A DNA stretch of 64,000 bases from Gimesia chilikensis (GCF_007744075.1 NZ_CP036266.1:7902564-7966563), one strand, 5' to 3'. Shown: positions 1-9,487, counted from the stretch's first letter. Translations and numbers: made by a program. The notes: a model not told the origin generated them from the sequence alone.

Positions 1-454
1 CAAACAGCGTGTCAGGATCAGCAAGAAGCCGAAGGGCATCCGGCAAGTCAAATCTGATTGCAGAGAGATGACCGACTAGTTCCTTATCTTTAATGTTGAT
101 GAATGATCGTCCCTTGATCGTGATTAGTTCCTCAAAGTGCGCATTCATTACTGCCGGGAGATATGTCTCCAAACCAGTGCAGGCGATCACAACGGCTTGT
201 CGAAGTAAATTGCAAAGGGCGCTCTTACGAATGAGTCTTGGGGCGACTTCAGCCCGTTCCCGAATCATCCCTAGAAAGACTTCGTTGTATATGACCATCA
301 CCCCTTCATCGTGATCGGCCTTCACCAAATCTCGTAGTGTGCGAAGTACACCTTCTTCGGTGTTGGGCGCATCATGCTCCAAAAGCCGATAGACCTTTAG
401 CAGCAGGTCCGCTGGCCGGATGTTGTCTTCAAAAATTTGTCGAGGACTGAGCAT
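1..454 (-). CDS. HEPN-like protein downstream of brxC (partial, 3' end outside window)
   Basis: An open frame of 151 codons starts with ATG at 454, three bases after the brxC stop, and runs off the left edge. It is clearly in the BREX operon. The visible part is helical. A segment around residues 84-115 (VIACTGLETYLPAVM, then AHFEELI) resembles the core helices of HEPN/RiboL-PSP-type proteins that sit in BREX and other defence loci. No catalytic RxxxxH is seen in the visible part. The HEPN assignment is an inference from helix pattern. In canonical type 1 BREX this slot holds pglX, so this would be an inserted accessory gene. Confidence 0.55.
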   Translation of the reverse strand, partial: MLSPRQIFEDNIRPADLLLKVYRLLEHDAPNTEEGVLRTLRDLVKADHDEGVMVIYNEVFLGMIRERAEVAPRLIRKSALCNLLRQAVVIACTGLETYLPAVMNAHFEELITIKGRSFINIKDKELVGHLSAIRFDLPDALRLLADPDTLF

Positions 455-457
455 GGT

Positions 458-3400
458 TCATTCCAAAATGATGATGGCACCTTCGTCGATGCACTTCTGA
501 AGTGAATCCCGAATGAGGTCGAGGGCTTTGTCGAGTTCCGCCTGCGTCTCAATGGGCCGATTAAAGAACCCCGAAACACGAACCTTTCGGATCGGGGCTT
601 TCTTGTCGTTGCCAATCGAAAGTTCCTGCAACTTGACCAACACAGACGACTTCAACCCATCGACGGCAGCGAGATCCGACTCCATTTCGGTCAGACTGGC
701 CTTACCGAGCGACTTTCCTTCCTGCACCGCCTCTTTGTCTTCCGTGGTGCCGACTCGCCCTTGAAGCGGAGTCAGCAATGACAATGCCATACCGGGGTTG
801 TTGGCTTCCAGTGGTGTCCATTCCGTTCGGTTCTGGATTTCACCAATGGCTGATTCGTATGACTTCGCACGACGGTCAAAGAGATCGCAGTAAGCGGTCT
901 TGTACGCACCCAGCACCGTCTTGGTGTGATCGGTAATGGTATCCCACGAGTCGATAAAGTCTTCGGACGCCAAGAAAGATTGCAATTCTTCAACCGTGGT
1001 GCTGAGTTCCGGCGAAGGGTTGTGGGCAGAAAGGCGGTGCCACACTTGTTCGGTTGCTTGGCGAGCCTGTCGCAATATCCCGATGGCTTCAGAGTCCAGT
1101 GACTCACGCAGGTTGCGAACCTTGTCTCTGGTCTCTCCAAAGTCCTCCCCGTTTTCGGTGAGAATACGAACGCAGTCATCCGATGCAGACGCCTGTATGC
1201 CCGTCAGCGTTTGCTGGTACTCGGACAACATGGACAGAACTGGGAGGCGGTGCGCTTCAGCCGTGGCCTTTAACTGGTAAAGTTTTTCCAGTTCATCCGC
1301 TGCTACCTTTTTGAACGCCGTGGCGATGGCTCCCTCTTCAACGTCAACTTCTTCACCGATCAGGTCTTCGAGTTGCTGTACTGCTTGCGTGAGCGTCTTG
1401 AGACCAACTGACTGCCGAGGCGAAAACAATGACGACCGGAAAGCCGGGTTATTGGTGAATGGTGTGCGTGAGGCCGGGTCTTGGTAATTGTGGAAGCGAT
1501 TACCTTGATGAGTGACTTCGATTTCGCCCGCACGGAACAGCGTGGCAAGAATCAACCTCAGCATGTCACGTTCCCAGCCATAGGGAGTGCCGCCGAAGCG
1601 TTTCTCCAACGCCTTGCCCATGCGACTGTCTTTGTTGCCATAACTGTGTTCGCTCTTCAGGTAGTCCAGCACTTCCTTGGCGACATCGGCGTTGGTGTTG
1701 ATGACGAGTTTTGCCCCGTCCTTAACCACCACCGCAAGTCCCTGTTCGCTTTCATAGAAGACCTTTGGGAGCGCCTTGAGGTCGGCAGCTTTGAGAATGT
1801 GATCGGCTTCATCGCCCTTGAGTGGGCGAGAACCCATTTGTAGCTTCGGGTACAAGTCTGGCACGACCTGACTGAAGAGCTTCTTGAGGATTTCACTCAA
1901 CCCCTTGCCCAAGGCCGACGCATCCTTCTGAACGCCCCGGAACATCCCGGTACCACGTTCCATTGCCTCCGTCAGCTTGTCACGCAGACGAGTTTCGAAA
2001 CCGTTCTTGGAGTTCTTTTCATCTTGAAGGCAGGACGCTTCATCCTGTGTAATCTTTTGCTGAGCGCTGAGTTGGTTGTACTTGTCCACCATCTTGCGTG
2101 AGGCGTGCAATTGGCCGACCAGTTCATCAATTTCGGGTGTCAGGCAAAACAGCCAATACAGATCAGACTGGTGTGAGTTCTGTTGGCTCTCGGTGCGAAT
2201 TTCCTCAATCCGTTTGGTGAGTTCGTCGGCATCCTCGGACACGCACAGAGTTAGTGGCAATTCACCTTCATCACCAATACTCGTACCATCCATGCTGATG
2301 CCGATGCGGAACGAGCGATTTTGGTAGCGGTAAGTTTTGAACTCCGGTTCGTCGAAGATTTGCTGGAGGGCAGTGCGTGCCAGTTCATTGCGATCACGGG
2401 GCTTCGGTTCCAGATAACCCCTGCGTTCTGTCTCCCAGTTCTTCTCTTGGGCGGTCTGAAGCTTCCAGCCTTCCTCGGTGTTGCGAATGAACTGAGCGGT
2501 ATTCAGTCGCTTCACCGCTGCTTGAACTTCGCTGAGCGGTGTGGCCTTGCCGACTTCATCAACCAATACAGCGGCGAGGTTGGCTTCGGTGCGGGGCAGG
2601 TCACGAATGAATTCCAGCAGGCAGATGGCCTTGGCGACCTTCAATGCCCAACCTTGGTCTTCAGGATCGCTGTTGAATCGTTCTGCAATCTGGTGGATGT
2701 CGGTGCGTTTTTCGTTCGATAAGTTGCCTTCGACCAACTCGAATACCTTGTCCAGCGTCACCAATGCTCCAATTGGCTTTTGGGCGAACGCTGTTCGATC
2801 CGACACCAACATCTCGTAAGCCTGCTTGATGATCGTTCGATTGCTGCCACCGTAATGCCGTGGCGCACCGGGTTGCAGTCGAATGCCGGACATGATCCCA
2901 ATGCAGAGATCAATGTAATGCGGCGGATACGGATAGAAGCTCACAAAGTCTTCTTCATTGATGTCAGTGCGTCGGGTTGTGCGTTCCAACCGCAGAGCAG
3001 CGTTCAACTTCCCTTGATTGTCAGTGAAGAGTTTCTTCAGCGGCTTCTCGGCATCTCCTGTCTTGGCCAAAACACGCTTGGTGGCAACTTCTCGAATGTC
3101 AGATGGTGCAAGGTCAACACGGTAGTGAAATCGATCCTGCAATTTGGCCAAGTCAATTCGCTTGGAGTCGATGGCAGCCACGACTTCATCGAGCTTCTCT
3201 TGCGAGGTGACGACTATCCAGCAGGGAGCCGAAATCTTGCGAGCCTTGAGTAAGTTCTTGCTGACCTTGCCGAATTCTTCGATGGTGGCTCGCAGGTCTT
3301 CGATTTTGTCGCCGCTGCGAGCCACGTGCTGGCCCACTTCGTCGATGATGAAGACAAGTGCCTTGCCCGGACGCCTTCTACCCCACAGTTCAAAGGTTCG

Positions 3401-4120
3401 CTCGACAACCTTGCGAACCGTGATCGTTGCTTCTTGGTTCCGAAACGACTTGGCCCATGAGTCAGCCGAGGGATAAGTCGTCGGTTCCAGTTCATGGAGA
3501 ATTGCACTTGCCCGGTTGATCTTGTGGCTTCCGGTGCGTGTCTGTCGCCATGCCTTTCCATCTTTTTCAGCAAGCTGAATGAACTGCTCCAACCGTCCTT
3601 CAGCTTCCAGAGTGATTTCCAACTCAGCGATGTCAAAGTCTTCTGCGTAGTCCAACTCTCGCAGCAGGACCGTGTACATCAACTCGGCAATACGCTGCGT
3701 AACCTTCCGAGTGTCCGCCTCTTTTGCCACTTCAAATAGAATGACCTCGGTGGGAGTCTTGGCATTGATGAGATCGAGCAAATCGCTGATGCGATCATCT
3801 TCCAATTGTTGCTTGAATAGATCGGCAAACTGGCTGCCGAGAACTGTTCGGTTTTGCAAAGCGTAGCCGAGGTTCTTGGCGAACGAGCTTTTGCCCGACC
3901 CGAAGAATCCCGATACCCACACCCCGACACTTTCGTGAGGATCAGCGGGAGCCTCAGCGATGGCTTTGAGAAGATGGTGGTACTGCTCACGGATACTATC
4001 AGTGCCGATGTATTCAGTTATTTCCGCATGGACGGATTGCTCGTCCGCCTGATCGACCTGAATGATCTCTTCGATCTTGCGGCTGAGGTCTCGTGTCAGC
4101 AGTTCGCCAATTGTCGTCAT
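458..4120 (-). CDS. brxC: BREX system P-loop ATPase BrxC
   Basis: 1220 aa, the usual size of BrxC/PglY, the large ATPase of the BREX phage-defence complex. A Walker A motif GFFGSGKS lies at residues 71-78 and a Walker B-like LVFIIDE at 255-261, followed by GQH, a typical BrxC arrangement. The N-terminus (MTTIGELLTRDLSRKIEEI) also fits the family. The gene follows brxB by 16 bases and precedes the HEPN-like gene by three, so all are probably co-transcribed. BrxC acts with BrxB, PglX and PglZ in host methylation and phage exclusion. PglX, PglZ and BrxL are not in the window and would lie left of it. Confidence 0.93.
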   Translation of the reverse strand: MTTIGELLTRDLSRKIEEIIQVDQADEQSVHAEITEYIGTDSIREQYHHLLKAIAEAPADPHESVGVWVSGFFGSGKSSFAKNLGYALQNRTVLGSQFADLFKQQLEDDRISDLLDLINAKTPTEVILFEVAKEADTRKVTQRIAELMYTVLLRELDYAEDFDIAELEITLEAEGRLEQFIQLAEKDGKAWRQTRTGSHKINRASAILHELEPTTYPSADSWAKSFRNQEATITVRKVVERTFELWGRRRPGKALVFIIDEVGQHVARSGDKIEDLRATIEEFGKVSKNLLKARKISAPCWIVVTSQEKLDEVVAAIDSKRIDLAKLQDRFHYRVDLAPSDIREVATKRVLAKTGDAEKPLKKLFTDNQGKLNAALRLERTTRRTDINEEDFVSFYPYPPHYIDLCIGIMSGIRLQPGAPRHYGGSNRTIIKQAYEMLVSDRTAFAQKPIGALVTLDKVFELVEGNLSNEKRTDIHQIAERFNSDPEDQGWALKVAKAICLLEFIRDLPRTEANLAAVLVDEVGKATPLSEVQAAVKRLNTAQFIRNTEEGWKLQTAQEKNWETERRGYLEPKPRDRNELARTALQQIFDEPEFKTYRYQNRSFRIGISMDGTSIGDEGELPLTLCVSEDADELTKRIEEIRTESQQNSHQSDLYWLFCLTPEIDELVGQLHASRKMVDKYNQLSAQQKITQDEASCLQDEKNSKNGFETRLRDKLTEAMERGTGMFRGVQKDASALGKGLSEILKKLFSQVVPDLYPKLQMGSRPLKGDEADHILKAADLKALPKVFYESEQGLAVVVKDGAKLVINTNADVAKEVLDYLKSEHSYGNKDSRMGKALEKRFGGTPYGWERDMLRLILATLFRAGEIEVTHQGNRFHNYQDPASRTPFTNNPAFRSSLFSPRQSVGLKTLTQAVQQLEDLIGEEVDVEEGAIATAFKKVAADELEKLYQLKATAEAHRLPVLSMLSEYQQTLTGIQASASDDCVRILTENGEDFGETRDKVRNLRESLDSEAIGILRQARQATEQVWHRLSAHNPSPELSTTVEELQSFLASEDFIDSWDTITDHTKTVLGAYKTAYCDLFDRRAKSYESAIGEIQNRTEWTPLEANNPGMALSLLTPLQGRVGTTEDKEAVQEGKSLGKASLTEMESDLAAVDGLKSSVLVKLQELSIGNDKKAPIRKVRVSGFFNRPIETQAELDKALDLIRDSLQKCIDEGAIIILE

Positions 4121-4136
4121 GTTGGATACCTTTGCC

Positions 4137-4742
4137 TCAGCCGTAAATTTTGACTCGGTAGTTGCCTAACGCATCCCGGTCTTTCAGGTCCATGAAACGC
4201 AATCCAGTCGTGCCTTCGATAGAGCCGGGATAAAGCAAAATCGTGGGCAACTTGGTTTTGCCGTGCATTTTGTCTAGCAACATCGACATGTGGAAAATGC
4301 CCGGCGACATTGCTGCCACACGAGTCAGGAAAACCACCGAGTTTTCCGGGTTGAAAGATGAAAGTCGTTCTGCGAGCAAATCCCACAGCGGCACCCATAC
4401 CTTGCTCGACAAGTAAGTGGTCACCTGCTGCTGAGCTTCTACATAACCCCGGTCCTTTTCTAAAGCGATGATGGCATCCAAGCCTTCTTCATCGTCCTTA
4501 GCATGAACCTGCTCCAGCGCAGACCAGAGCAGTTCGGACATCGGGATGATGTGGACCTCTTTTCCAACTGCTTCGAGTCGAGTGGCGAGTAGCTTGATCT
4601 CACGGCGAAGTTCCCATTCATCGGTCGGATCATACCGCATGATTGCGAAGGGGAGGTCTTGGTAGACGCCAATCTGCATCGGAATCGACTTCAGGTGGCT
4701 CTCCAAAGGAGCGATGCTATCTTTGAGCGAGGACATTCGCAT
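4137..4742 (-). CDS. brxB: BREX protein BrxB (DUF1788)
   Basis: 201 aa, the normal length for BrxB (DUF1788). Family-like features include the early segment IGVYQDLPFAIMRYDP, the central VWVPLWDLLAERL block and the C-terminal TKLPTILLYPGSIEG...FMDLKDRD block. The start overlaps the brxA end by about 26 bases; a second in-frame ATG at 4736 is also possible. BrxB is a small essential component of BREX that bridges the methyltransferase and phosphatase subunits. Order brxA-brxB-brxC supports the call. Confidence 0.92.
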   Translation of the reverse strand: MRMSSLKDSIAPLESHLKSIPMQIGVYQDLPFAIMRYDPTDEWELRREIKLLATRLEAVGKEVHIIPMSELLWSALEQVHAKDDEEGLDAIIALEKDRGYVEAQQQVTTYLSSKVWVPLWDLLAERLSSFNPENSVVFLTRVAAMSPGIFHMSMLLDKMHGKTKLPTILLYPGSIEGTTGLRFMDLKDRDALGNYRVKIYG

Positions 4743-5532
4743 ACTCCTGTAGAGTTTCGGCGGGGAATGTCAGCCGGGTCACGCTTCCAGCAACGTGGTA
4801 CTCCAACAATTCAAGCTGGTGCGCTTCAAACAGGAATCGCTCCACTCCTTCACTCGACAAAAAGAATAGTTTCCAGTCCGGTAATTGGAGCAGCTTCACT
4901 CCAGATGGCTGATGCAGCTTGAGGTAGAACACGATATAGGCAAACGCTTCGATAGGCAGAAAAGCAGGAGCGATCTTTTTGTTGGTAGCGCCCTGAAGCA
5001 CACCAAAATCCCGCAGTGCTGCGAGCAGGCTTCGTGAAACTCGATTGATTGTGATTTCCGACCAATGCCCCGTCATTTTTCCTTCATCAACCCACTTGGT
5101 CAAGGATCGTTGAAATTCATTTGGGTTTATATCAACAAGCCCTTGTTCTAACATTGGGATTAGGATTTTAGTGACGCTATCATGAAGCAACTTGTCGGCC
5201 CGAGCGGAGTGAAAATACAGCAACCGTTCCAGAGCCGCTGACGGAAACTTTCTTCGAACGAGCGTAACCAATGCCTTGTTCACTGGTTCTTCGGTGAGGT
5301 AGCGTTGCTGAAATATGCGGAGTATATCTTTGACCCGTGAGCGAGATGCCTTACCGAAGATGTTCTCACGCTGAATACGATCAATGTTTTCAGTTACAGT
5401 AGAGGTGGCATCCCAGTGGGAAAGCAGCGTTTTAGTGTCCCCTATCAACGCACCGGCTTTCAGGATTTTGGATGTGTATGAAGCCGTAGTATGGAGCCGT
5501 TTTTCCTTGTTCGGTTTCGTTTTGATAGCCAT
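4717..5532 (-). CDS. brxA: BREX protein BrxA (DUF1819)
   Basis: 271 aa from ATG at 5532. This start is preferred over the upstream in-frame ATG at 5559 because AGGG lies eight bases before it. Residues after the start show the BrxA pattern TTASYTSKILKAGALIGDTKTLL, with a downstream R/K-rich HTH-like segment. BrxA is a small DNA-binding, NusB-like protein that opens type 1 BREX operons. It is first in the brxABC order here and overlaps brxB. Confidence 0.9.
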   Translation of the reverse strand: MAIKTKPNKEKRLHTTASYTSKILKAGALIGDTKTLLSHWDATSTVTENIDRIQRENIFGKASRSRVKDILRIFQQRYLTEEPVNKALVTLVRRKFPSAALERLLYFHSARADKLLHDSVTKILIPMLEQGLVDINPNEFQRSLTKWVDEGKMTGHWSEITINRVSRSLLAALRDFGVLQGATNKKIAPAFLPIEAFAYIVFYLKLHQPSGVKLLQLPDWKLFFLSSEGVERFLFEAHQLELLEYHVAGSVTRLTFPAETLQEYANVLAQR

Positions 5533-5618
5533 GCTCAATCCCTGCAACGTCATCACCATTAGTAATGAATATCCCTGCTATTTGTATCTTCCACTTTTCC
5601 GACTTCACCAAGTCTGCT

Positions 5619-5825
5619 TCATTTTTTGTGCGATTTCTTACTCGCCGTCTCCACCTGCTTTAACAAAGCATCTAGGTCTTCTCGCTTGAAGAGTCGGTAA
5701 TCGTTCACCGGATGGCGAATAGCTACAACTTTTTCAGCATTGACCCAATTGCGAAGTGTGTTCGGCGATACGCCCAAATAGTCAGCAGCCTCGGAAATTC
5801 GGAGGAAATTCGATAGTTTGTCCAC
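5619..5825 (-). CDS. Small MerR/excisionase-type HTH protein, possible BREX regulator
   Basis: 68 aa from GTG at 5825, with GGGGAG seven bases upstream; a longer form from TTG at 5876 is less likely. The sequence FLRISEAADYLGVSPNTLRNW followed by NDYRLFKREDLDALL is a helix-turn-helix plus wing of the HTH_17/MerR-like excisionase family. It lies 86 bases upstream of brxA on the same strand. Many BREX loci carry a leading transcriptional regulator (often WYL-type BrxR); this protein is a different fold in an equivalent place, so a regulatory role is an inference. Confidence 0.75.
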   Translation of the reverse strand: MDKLSNFLRISEAADYLGVSPNTLRNWVNAEKVVAIRHPVNDYRLFKREDLDALLKQVETASKKSHKK

Positions 5826-5939
5826 TTCGACGCTCCCCGATTCCAAAATCAGACCAGACTTTCCCAACCTTACCAACTATTGCTATACTTGCCAACTATC
5901 ACAGGCATTTTAGAGAGGCGTTTTTCTTGGGATGAAAAT

Positions 5940-6137
5940 GTGGTTAGAGTGCTTTTTCTACACGGCTGGCACAGCATCGTCGGTGGCGTCAAGCCAACCC
6001 ACCTGAAACAAGCTGGTTACGAGGTGTTGAACCCAGCACTCGACGATGACGATTTTGAACAAGCCGTTCGAACTGCCCAAGCTGAATACGATCAGAACGA
6101 ACCAGATGTGATAGTCGGTTCTTCTCGTGTGGACTGA
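5940..6137 (+). pseudogene. N-terminal fragment of an alpha/beta-hydrolase-like protein
   Basis: The frame from GTG 5940 reads VVRVLFLHGWHSIVGGVKP, continues through NPALDDDDFEQAV and PDVIVGSSR, then hits a stop. This matches the opening strand, the HGW turn and the nucleophile-elbow region (normally GSSxGG) of small alpha/beta hydrolases known in planctomycetes. The elbow breaks off after SSR and the remaining two thirds are missing, so it is a truncated remnant. Confidence 0.6.
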
Positions 6138-6330
6138 TGCCAATCCACTGCCTCCGTGGGGGTACAGAGCCAGAAAGAGAAGACCAAATAACACACCAGC
6201 TACAAAGTTTTGGTTGAATACCTCATCCAATGTAAGGCACAACCAAAACTGTGAATACTTCAAGAAAACCAAGCGTGGTCGGTCATGCGGACCGAATGAT
6301 GGAAAAGCCTGTGGCAAATGTGGTGGGTAA
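6127..6330 (+). pseudogene. Fragment with a Cys/His small domain (HNxxC...ACGxCGG)
   Basis: The frame ends in a compact pattern: TKFWLNTSSNVRHN, a C-x2-F-x2-TK motif, then C-x5-GKACGKCGG. This is a small Cys-rich domain I associate with secreted planctomycete proteins. The usual signal peptide and linker are missing, and the frame overlaps the broken hydrolase fragment, so this is probably the 3' end of a gene joined to it by deletion. Confidence 0.5.
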
Positions 6331-6407
6331 TTCGATGTCAGGAAGAATGGATACCTGAGTCATCAGCCGAAGCGAGGCGTAAATCACAATGGTAAATGTA
6401 TCAGTAG

Positions 6408-6500
6408 TTACTGAAGAGTCGCCCTTTCGATGTGGTCGATGATCCAATCGGGGGCGAAAGTTTCGAGATCGCAGAGTATTTCGGAGATTTCTTAAGCCAT
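6408..6500 (-). pseudogene. C-terminal remnant of an unidentified gene
   Basis: A protein-like stretch EISEILCDLETFAPDWIIDH followed by IERATLQ and a stop reads on the minus strand. In-frame stops immediately upstream remove any start. It looks like the last ~27 codons of a lost gene. The rest of 6331-6591 holds nothing I can assign. Confidence 0.3.
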
Positions 6501-6591
6501 TTCTACCGTTTAACGGACTAATGGCGGCTGAGCAGCAAGGTTGTCCTCGGAAAGGAAACGTACGACTGCGACAGGGGCGTCTACCTTTAAT

Positions 6592-7100
6592 TCACAGAGC
6601 TTCCGTTGAGAGAATGAGCTTCACCCGATTTGAAAGGGCATCGAGGGCCAGCAGATGGATGATCTCGCTGACCGTTGTGCAGCAGTCGGGAAGAACAGTG
6701 ATGGCATACTTCTCTGCGGACTTCGAAATGGCCGTGTGAGTTACACAGTTATGAGTCATCATGCCGCACACAAGCAGTTCGGTGACGTCGAGTTTGTTGA
6801 GTACCTCTTCCAATGTCGTTCCCTGAAAACTGTCGGCATTCTGCTTCACGATGATGGGTGCATCTGGAGCAGCGGCGAGGATACGAGAATTGATTTCGAC
6901 TCCGGGCGTCTCCTCGCCAAAGAAGGGGGCCTGTTCCTGCTTGACGACGTGCTGAATGTAGATGATAGGGATGTCATTGTCCTTCGCCCTCCTGACCGCT
7001 TTCTCGACGTTCTCCGAGACGGTCTCGGCGTTCCACAGAGGGAACTTTCCATCAGCAAGTAGTCATTCTGAACGTCGATGACTAGCAATGCTTTATTCAT
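6592..7100 (-). pseudogene. Isochorismatase-family cysteine hydrolase, frameshifted
   Basis: The start reads MNKALLVIDVQNDY (catalytic Asp in DVQND). A one-base deletion near 7056 then throws the frame. In the corrected frame the sequence continues ADGKFPLWNAETVSENVEKA, IPIIYIQHVV and PIIVKQNADSF (catalytic Lys), and ends with LLVCGMMTHNCVTHT, which carries the nucleophile Cys. All three catalytic residues are present, so the damage is a single recent frameshift (or a sequencing error). The gene begins ten bases after the FG-GAP gene on the same strand. Confidence 0.8.
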
Positions 7101-7110
7101 GGTTGTCCTG

Positions 7111-8298
7111 TCACTTTGTTTTTGGATTCAGGTAGATTACTACATTGTTGCTTTCACGACCGGCAACCAGAAAATCTTTGTCTCCGTCACCATCAAGGTC
7201 GGCCACTCGAATATCATAAGCTTCCTGATTCATGCCTACGACATGTCGAGAAAAACGTCCTGATCCGTCATTCTCGTACCATACACAGATTTTACTTCCG
7301 TATGCACAAGTCACGGCATCCAAGTCGCCATCACCGTCGATGTCTTCCACTTGCAGGCAGTGAGGCTCCTTAATCTCAGCATCAATGGTGTGAATCTTCC
7401 AATCAGGCGATTCAAACCAGATCACCCCGCTCCCATGCCCACGAGTTGCCAGAAAATCTACCTTGCCATCTCCATTGATGTCACCCGGCAGGATATTCGT
7501 TGCTCCTAAATGGTTTCCCGGCAAGTCGTGCTTGGTCCACTCCTGTGTGGGGTCGGTTGGTGACTCCCACCATGCGAACCATTGACCTGTTCCTTTCTCA
7601 ACGATTGTTGGTCCTCCCTTGGCCCCTGTCACAACATCGGGGCGGCCATCGCCGTTGAAGTCGCCCAGACCCAAGTAGTGAGAAATCCCCGGAGCATTAC
7701 GATCAGCAAGAATATGGCGTTGCCATGCCTGATCGGATTGGACCTTAGCAGGAGGAGAAAGCCATACCAGAGAATTGGGAAACCTGCCCTTTGGCTGGTC
7801 GCTTGTCGCCAGCAAGTCCATGCGTCCGTCTTTGTCAACATCGCCGTGAATGACACTGTGAACGCCGTTCAACTGATTTTCGATCACCCGGCGTTTCCAA
7901 GGCTCCTCCAGTGGTCGCTCAGGCTGTTCATACCACACGATCACACCGGGGTTGAAACAGGCGGCGATGTAATCCGCATCCCCGTCGCCATCAAGGTCGC
8001 ACACATCGCTGGTGATATAGCTGTTGTTGCCGCCGAGATTGAGGTGTTTGTCATCAATGATGATTTGCTTCTTCCAGTCGGGACCGACAAACAGCCGAGT
8101 GACACCTTTTCCGGCATCGGCGATGATGTCGGGAATACCGTCTTTGGTGAAGTCGGCTGTGACGGCGGTGTAGCATATCCCACCTTCCCAAATCACCTTT
8201 TTGGTCCACGCATTTTTCGTCGCCGGTTCTTCCGGCCAAGCAGCGGGAACGTGAACTGCAAACACCAACATCAAGACAAGCCACCATTTGTGTGTCAC
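7111..8298 (-). CDS. Secreted FG-GAP/VCBS repeat protein
   Basis: About 395 aa from GTG 8298, chosen because GGAG lies eight bases upstream and the protein then opens with a good signal peptide (MTHKWWLVLMLVFAVHVPAA). An ATG at 8337 overlapping the sigma-factor stop is the alternative. Six Ca-binding repeats of the DxDxDGxxD type are visible (for example DLDGDGDADYI, DVDKDGRMDLL, DINGDGKVDFL), spaced as in an FG-GAP beta-propeller. It probably acts outside the cytoplasm; ligand unknown. It follows an ECF sigma factor gene closely, so the two are probably co-expressed. Confidence 0.85.
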   Translation of the reverse strand: MTHKWWLVLMLVFAVHVPAAWPEEPATKNAWTKKVIWEGGICYTAVTADFTKDGIPDIIADAGKGVTRLFVGPDWKKQIIIDDKHLNLGGNNSYITSDVCDLDGDGDADYIAACFNPGVIVWYEQPERPLEEPWKRRVIENQLNGVHSVIHGDVDKDGRMDLLATSDQPKGRFPNSLVWLSPPAKVQSDQAWQRHILADRNAPGISHYLGLGDFNGDGRPDVVTGAKGGPTIVEKGTGQWFAWWESPTDPTQEWTKHDLPGNHLGATNILPGDINGDGKVDFLATRGHGSGVIWFESPDWKIHTIDAEIKEPHCLQVEDIDGDGDLDAVTCAYGSKICVWYENDGSGRFSRHVVGMNQEAYDIRVADLDGDGDKDFLVAGRESNNVVIYLNPKTK

Positions 8299-8333
8299 TG
8301 AATATTCTCCAGAAGTAAAGTTAATGTTCGTAT

Positions 8334-8840
8334 TCATTTTATAACCTCAGATATTTTGTTAATACCATAACGCTTAAGTGAGCGAACGGCAGCACTACGA
8401 ATTTCAAGTAATTCCGCAATTGATTTCGTATCCCAACCTTGTAGGTATAAACCAAGGACAACCCGTTGTTGTAAAGGTAGCTTTATAATAGCTTCACCTA
8501 GTTCTTTTCCCCATTTATTGTGATCATCTTGCGGTCTGTCATAAACGTTCAATTTTTCATGAAAGTGAAGATCTGGATTTACTAACGATTCAGACTTTTT
8601 GCTCTTTCGTATTAAATCAATACAGCGGTGCATAACTACTTTTCGAGACCATTTAGAAAAATGAGTAATATCTCGAAAGTAGTTTTCATTACTATCAAAC
8701 CTTGTTAAAGCTTTTGCAATTGTCTCTTGAAGAGCATCTTCAATGTCGTGTGGCTGAAGTGTTCCAAATTTCGTCTTCATTTGAGTCATTAGTTTGGGGG
8801 CGAGTTCATACCACCATTTTTCTATGTCTTGTATGTCCAC
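8334..8840 (-). CDS. ECF-type RNA polymerase sigma factor
   Basis: 168 aa from GTG 8840. Region 2 is visible as HDIEDALQETIAKALTRF and HFSKWSRKVVMHRCIDLIRK. Region 4 is LPLQQRVVLGLYLQGWDTKS followed by IAELLEIRSAAVRSLKRYG, a sigma-70 r4 HTH. No anti-sigma gene lies beside it; the next gene on the strand is the FG-GAP protein. Planctomycetes carry many such ECF factors. The target promoters are unknown. Confidence 0.85.
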   Translation of the reverse strand: MDIQDIEKWWYELAPKLMTQMKTKFGTLQPHDIEDALQETIAKALTRFDSNENYFRDITHFSKWSRKVVMHRCIDLIRKSKKSESLVNPDLHFHEKLNVYDRPQDDHNKWGKELGEAIIKLPLQQRVVLGLYLQGWDTKSIAELLEIRSAAVRSLKRYGINKISEVIK

Positions 8841-9474
8841 TGAAAAACCAACGATTCCTATACCAGCTTACTTGTCACACCATAAATAACGTAGAAGTGT
8901 AATTTTTGTGCAATATATTCTGTAATTTTATTTGGAGAAAAATTTCCAAAAAAGCAAGTTCACTCATTAAATGATACGTAAAGTTATCACATAAAAATAC
9001 TTGTGTAAAATTTACTGGGACGAGAGAGCCTAGGATAAAGAAATAAATAGGCACGAATAATGTCCGTATGTACATTTTTCAAGGTGAGTAGATATGACTT
9101 TACAGGTGAAATAAGTGCTCTTTCGATGGTTATTTGAAATGCTTCAATCCACATGCAGAATACAATTCAGACTGACACTATACCGTTCCCCCCAGTCGCT
9201 TCCCCAACTCAGTCATCTTGGAACGCAGTTCTTCCAGCTCAGATGAGTCCAGCAACTCATCCAGAGAATCTTCGATCTCATAAATTAGTTCTTCGGATCT
9301 CTGTCACGATTCCTGATCCATTTATGATTTTCCTTATGTCCAGACCTGTGAACCGAGCGAAATATGTAAAGTCTCAATAGTGTGAAAATCCGGGTAGGCG
9401 AAACTCTACGATTCTAGGTCGGCCCTGTCTCATTACTTGTCATGTGTATTTTGTAATCTACAGTTTACAAATTC
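8841..9474 (+). other. AT-rich region without a supported gene
   Basis: About 630 bases with no convincing gene. The part at 8880-9080 is strongly AT-rich. On the minus strand at about 9183-9310 a short coding-like tail (EELIYEIEDSLDELLDSSEL, ending KRLGGTV) reads to a stop but has no start, so it may be a remnant of a helical protein. The right end leads into the form-2 motif before the recombinase. Confidence 0.4.
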
Positions 9475-9487
9475 TGACACCCGCAAG
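9475..9487 (+). repeat. Junction motif, form 2
   Basis: TGACACCCGCAAG, 54-55 nt before the recombinase start at 9530. This is the leftmost copy in the window. Confidence 0.7.

Noticed and set aside
4659-4922. Plus-strand open frames across brxA, brxB and brxC
   Set aside because: They are antisense to well-supported BREX genes and show no protein-like pattern.
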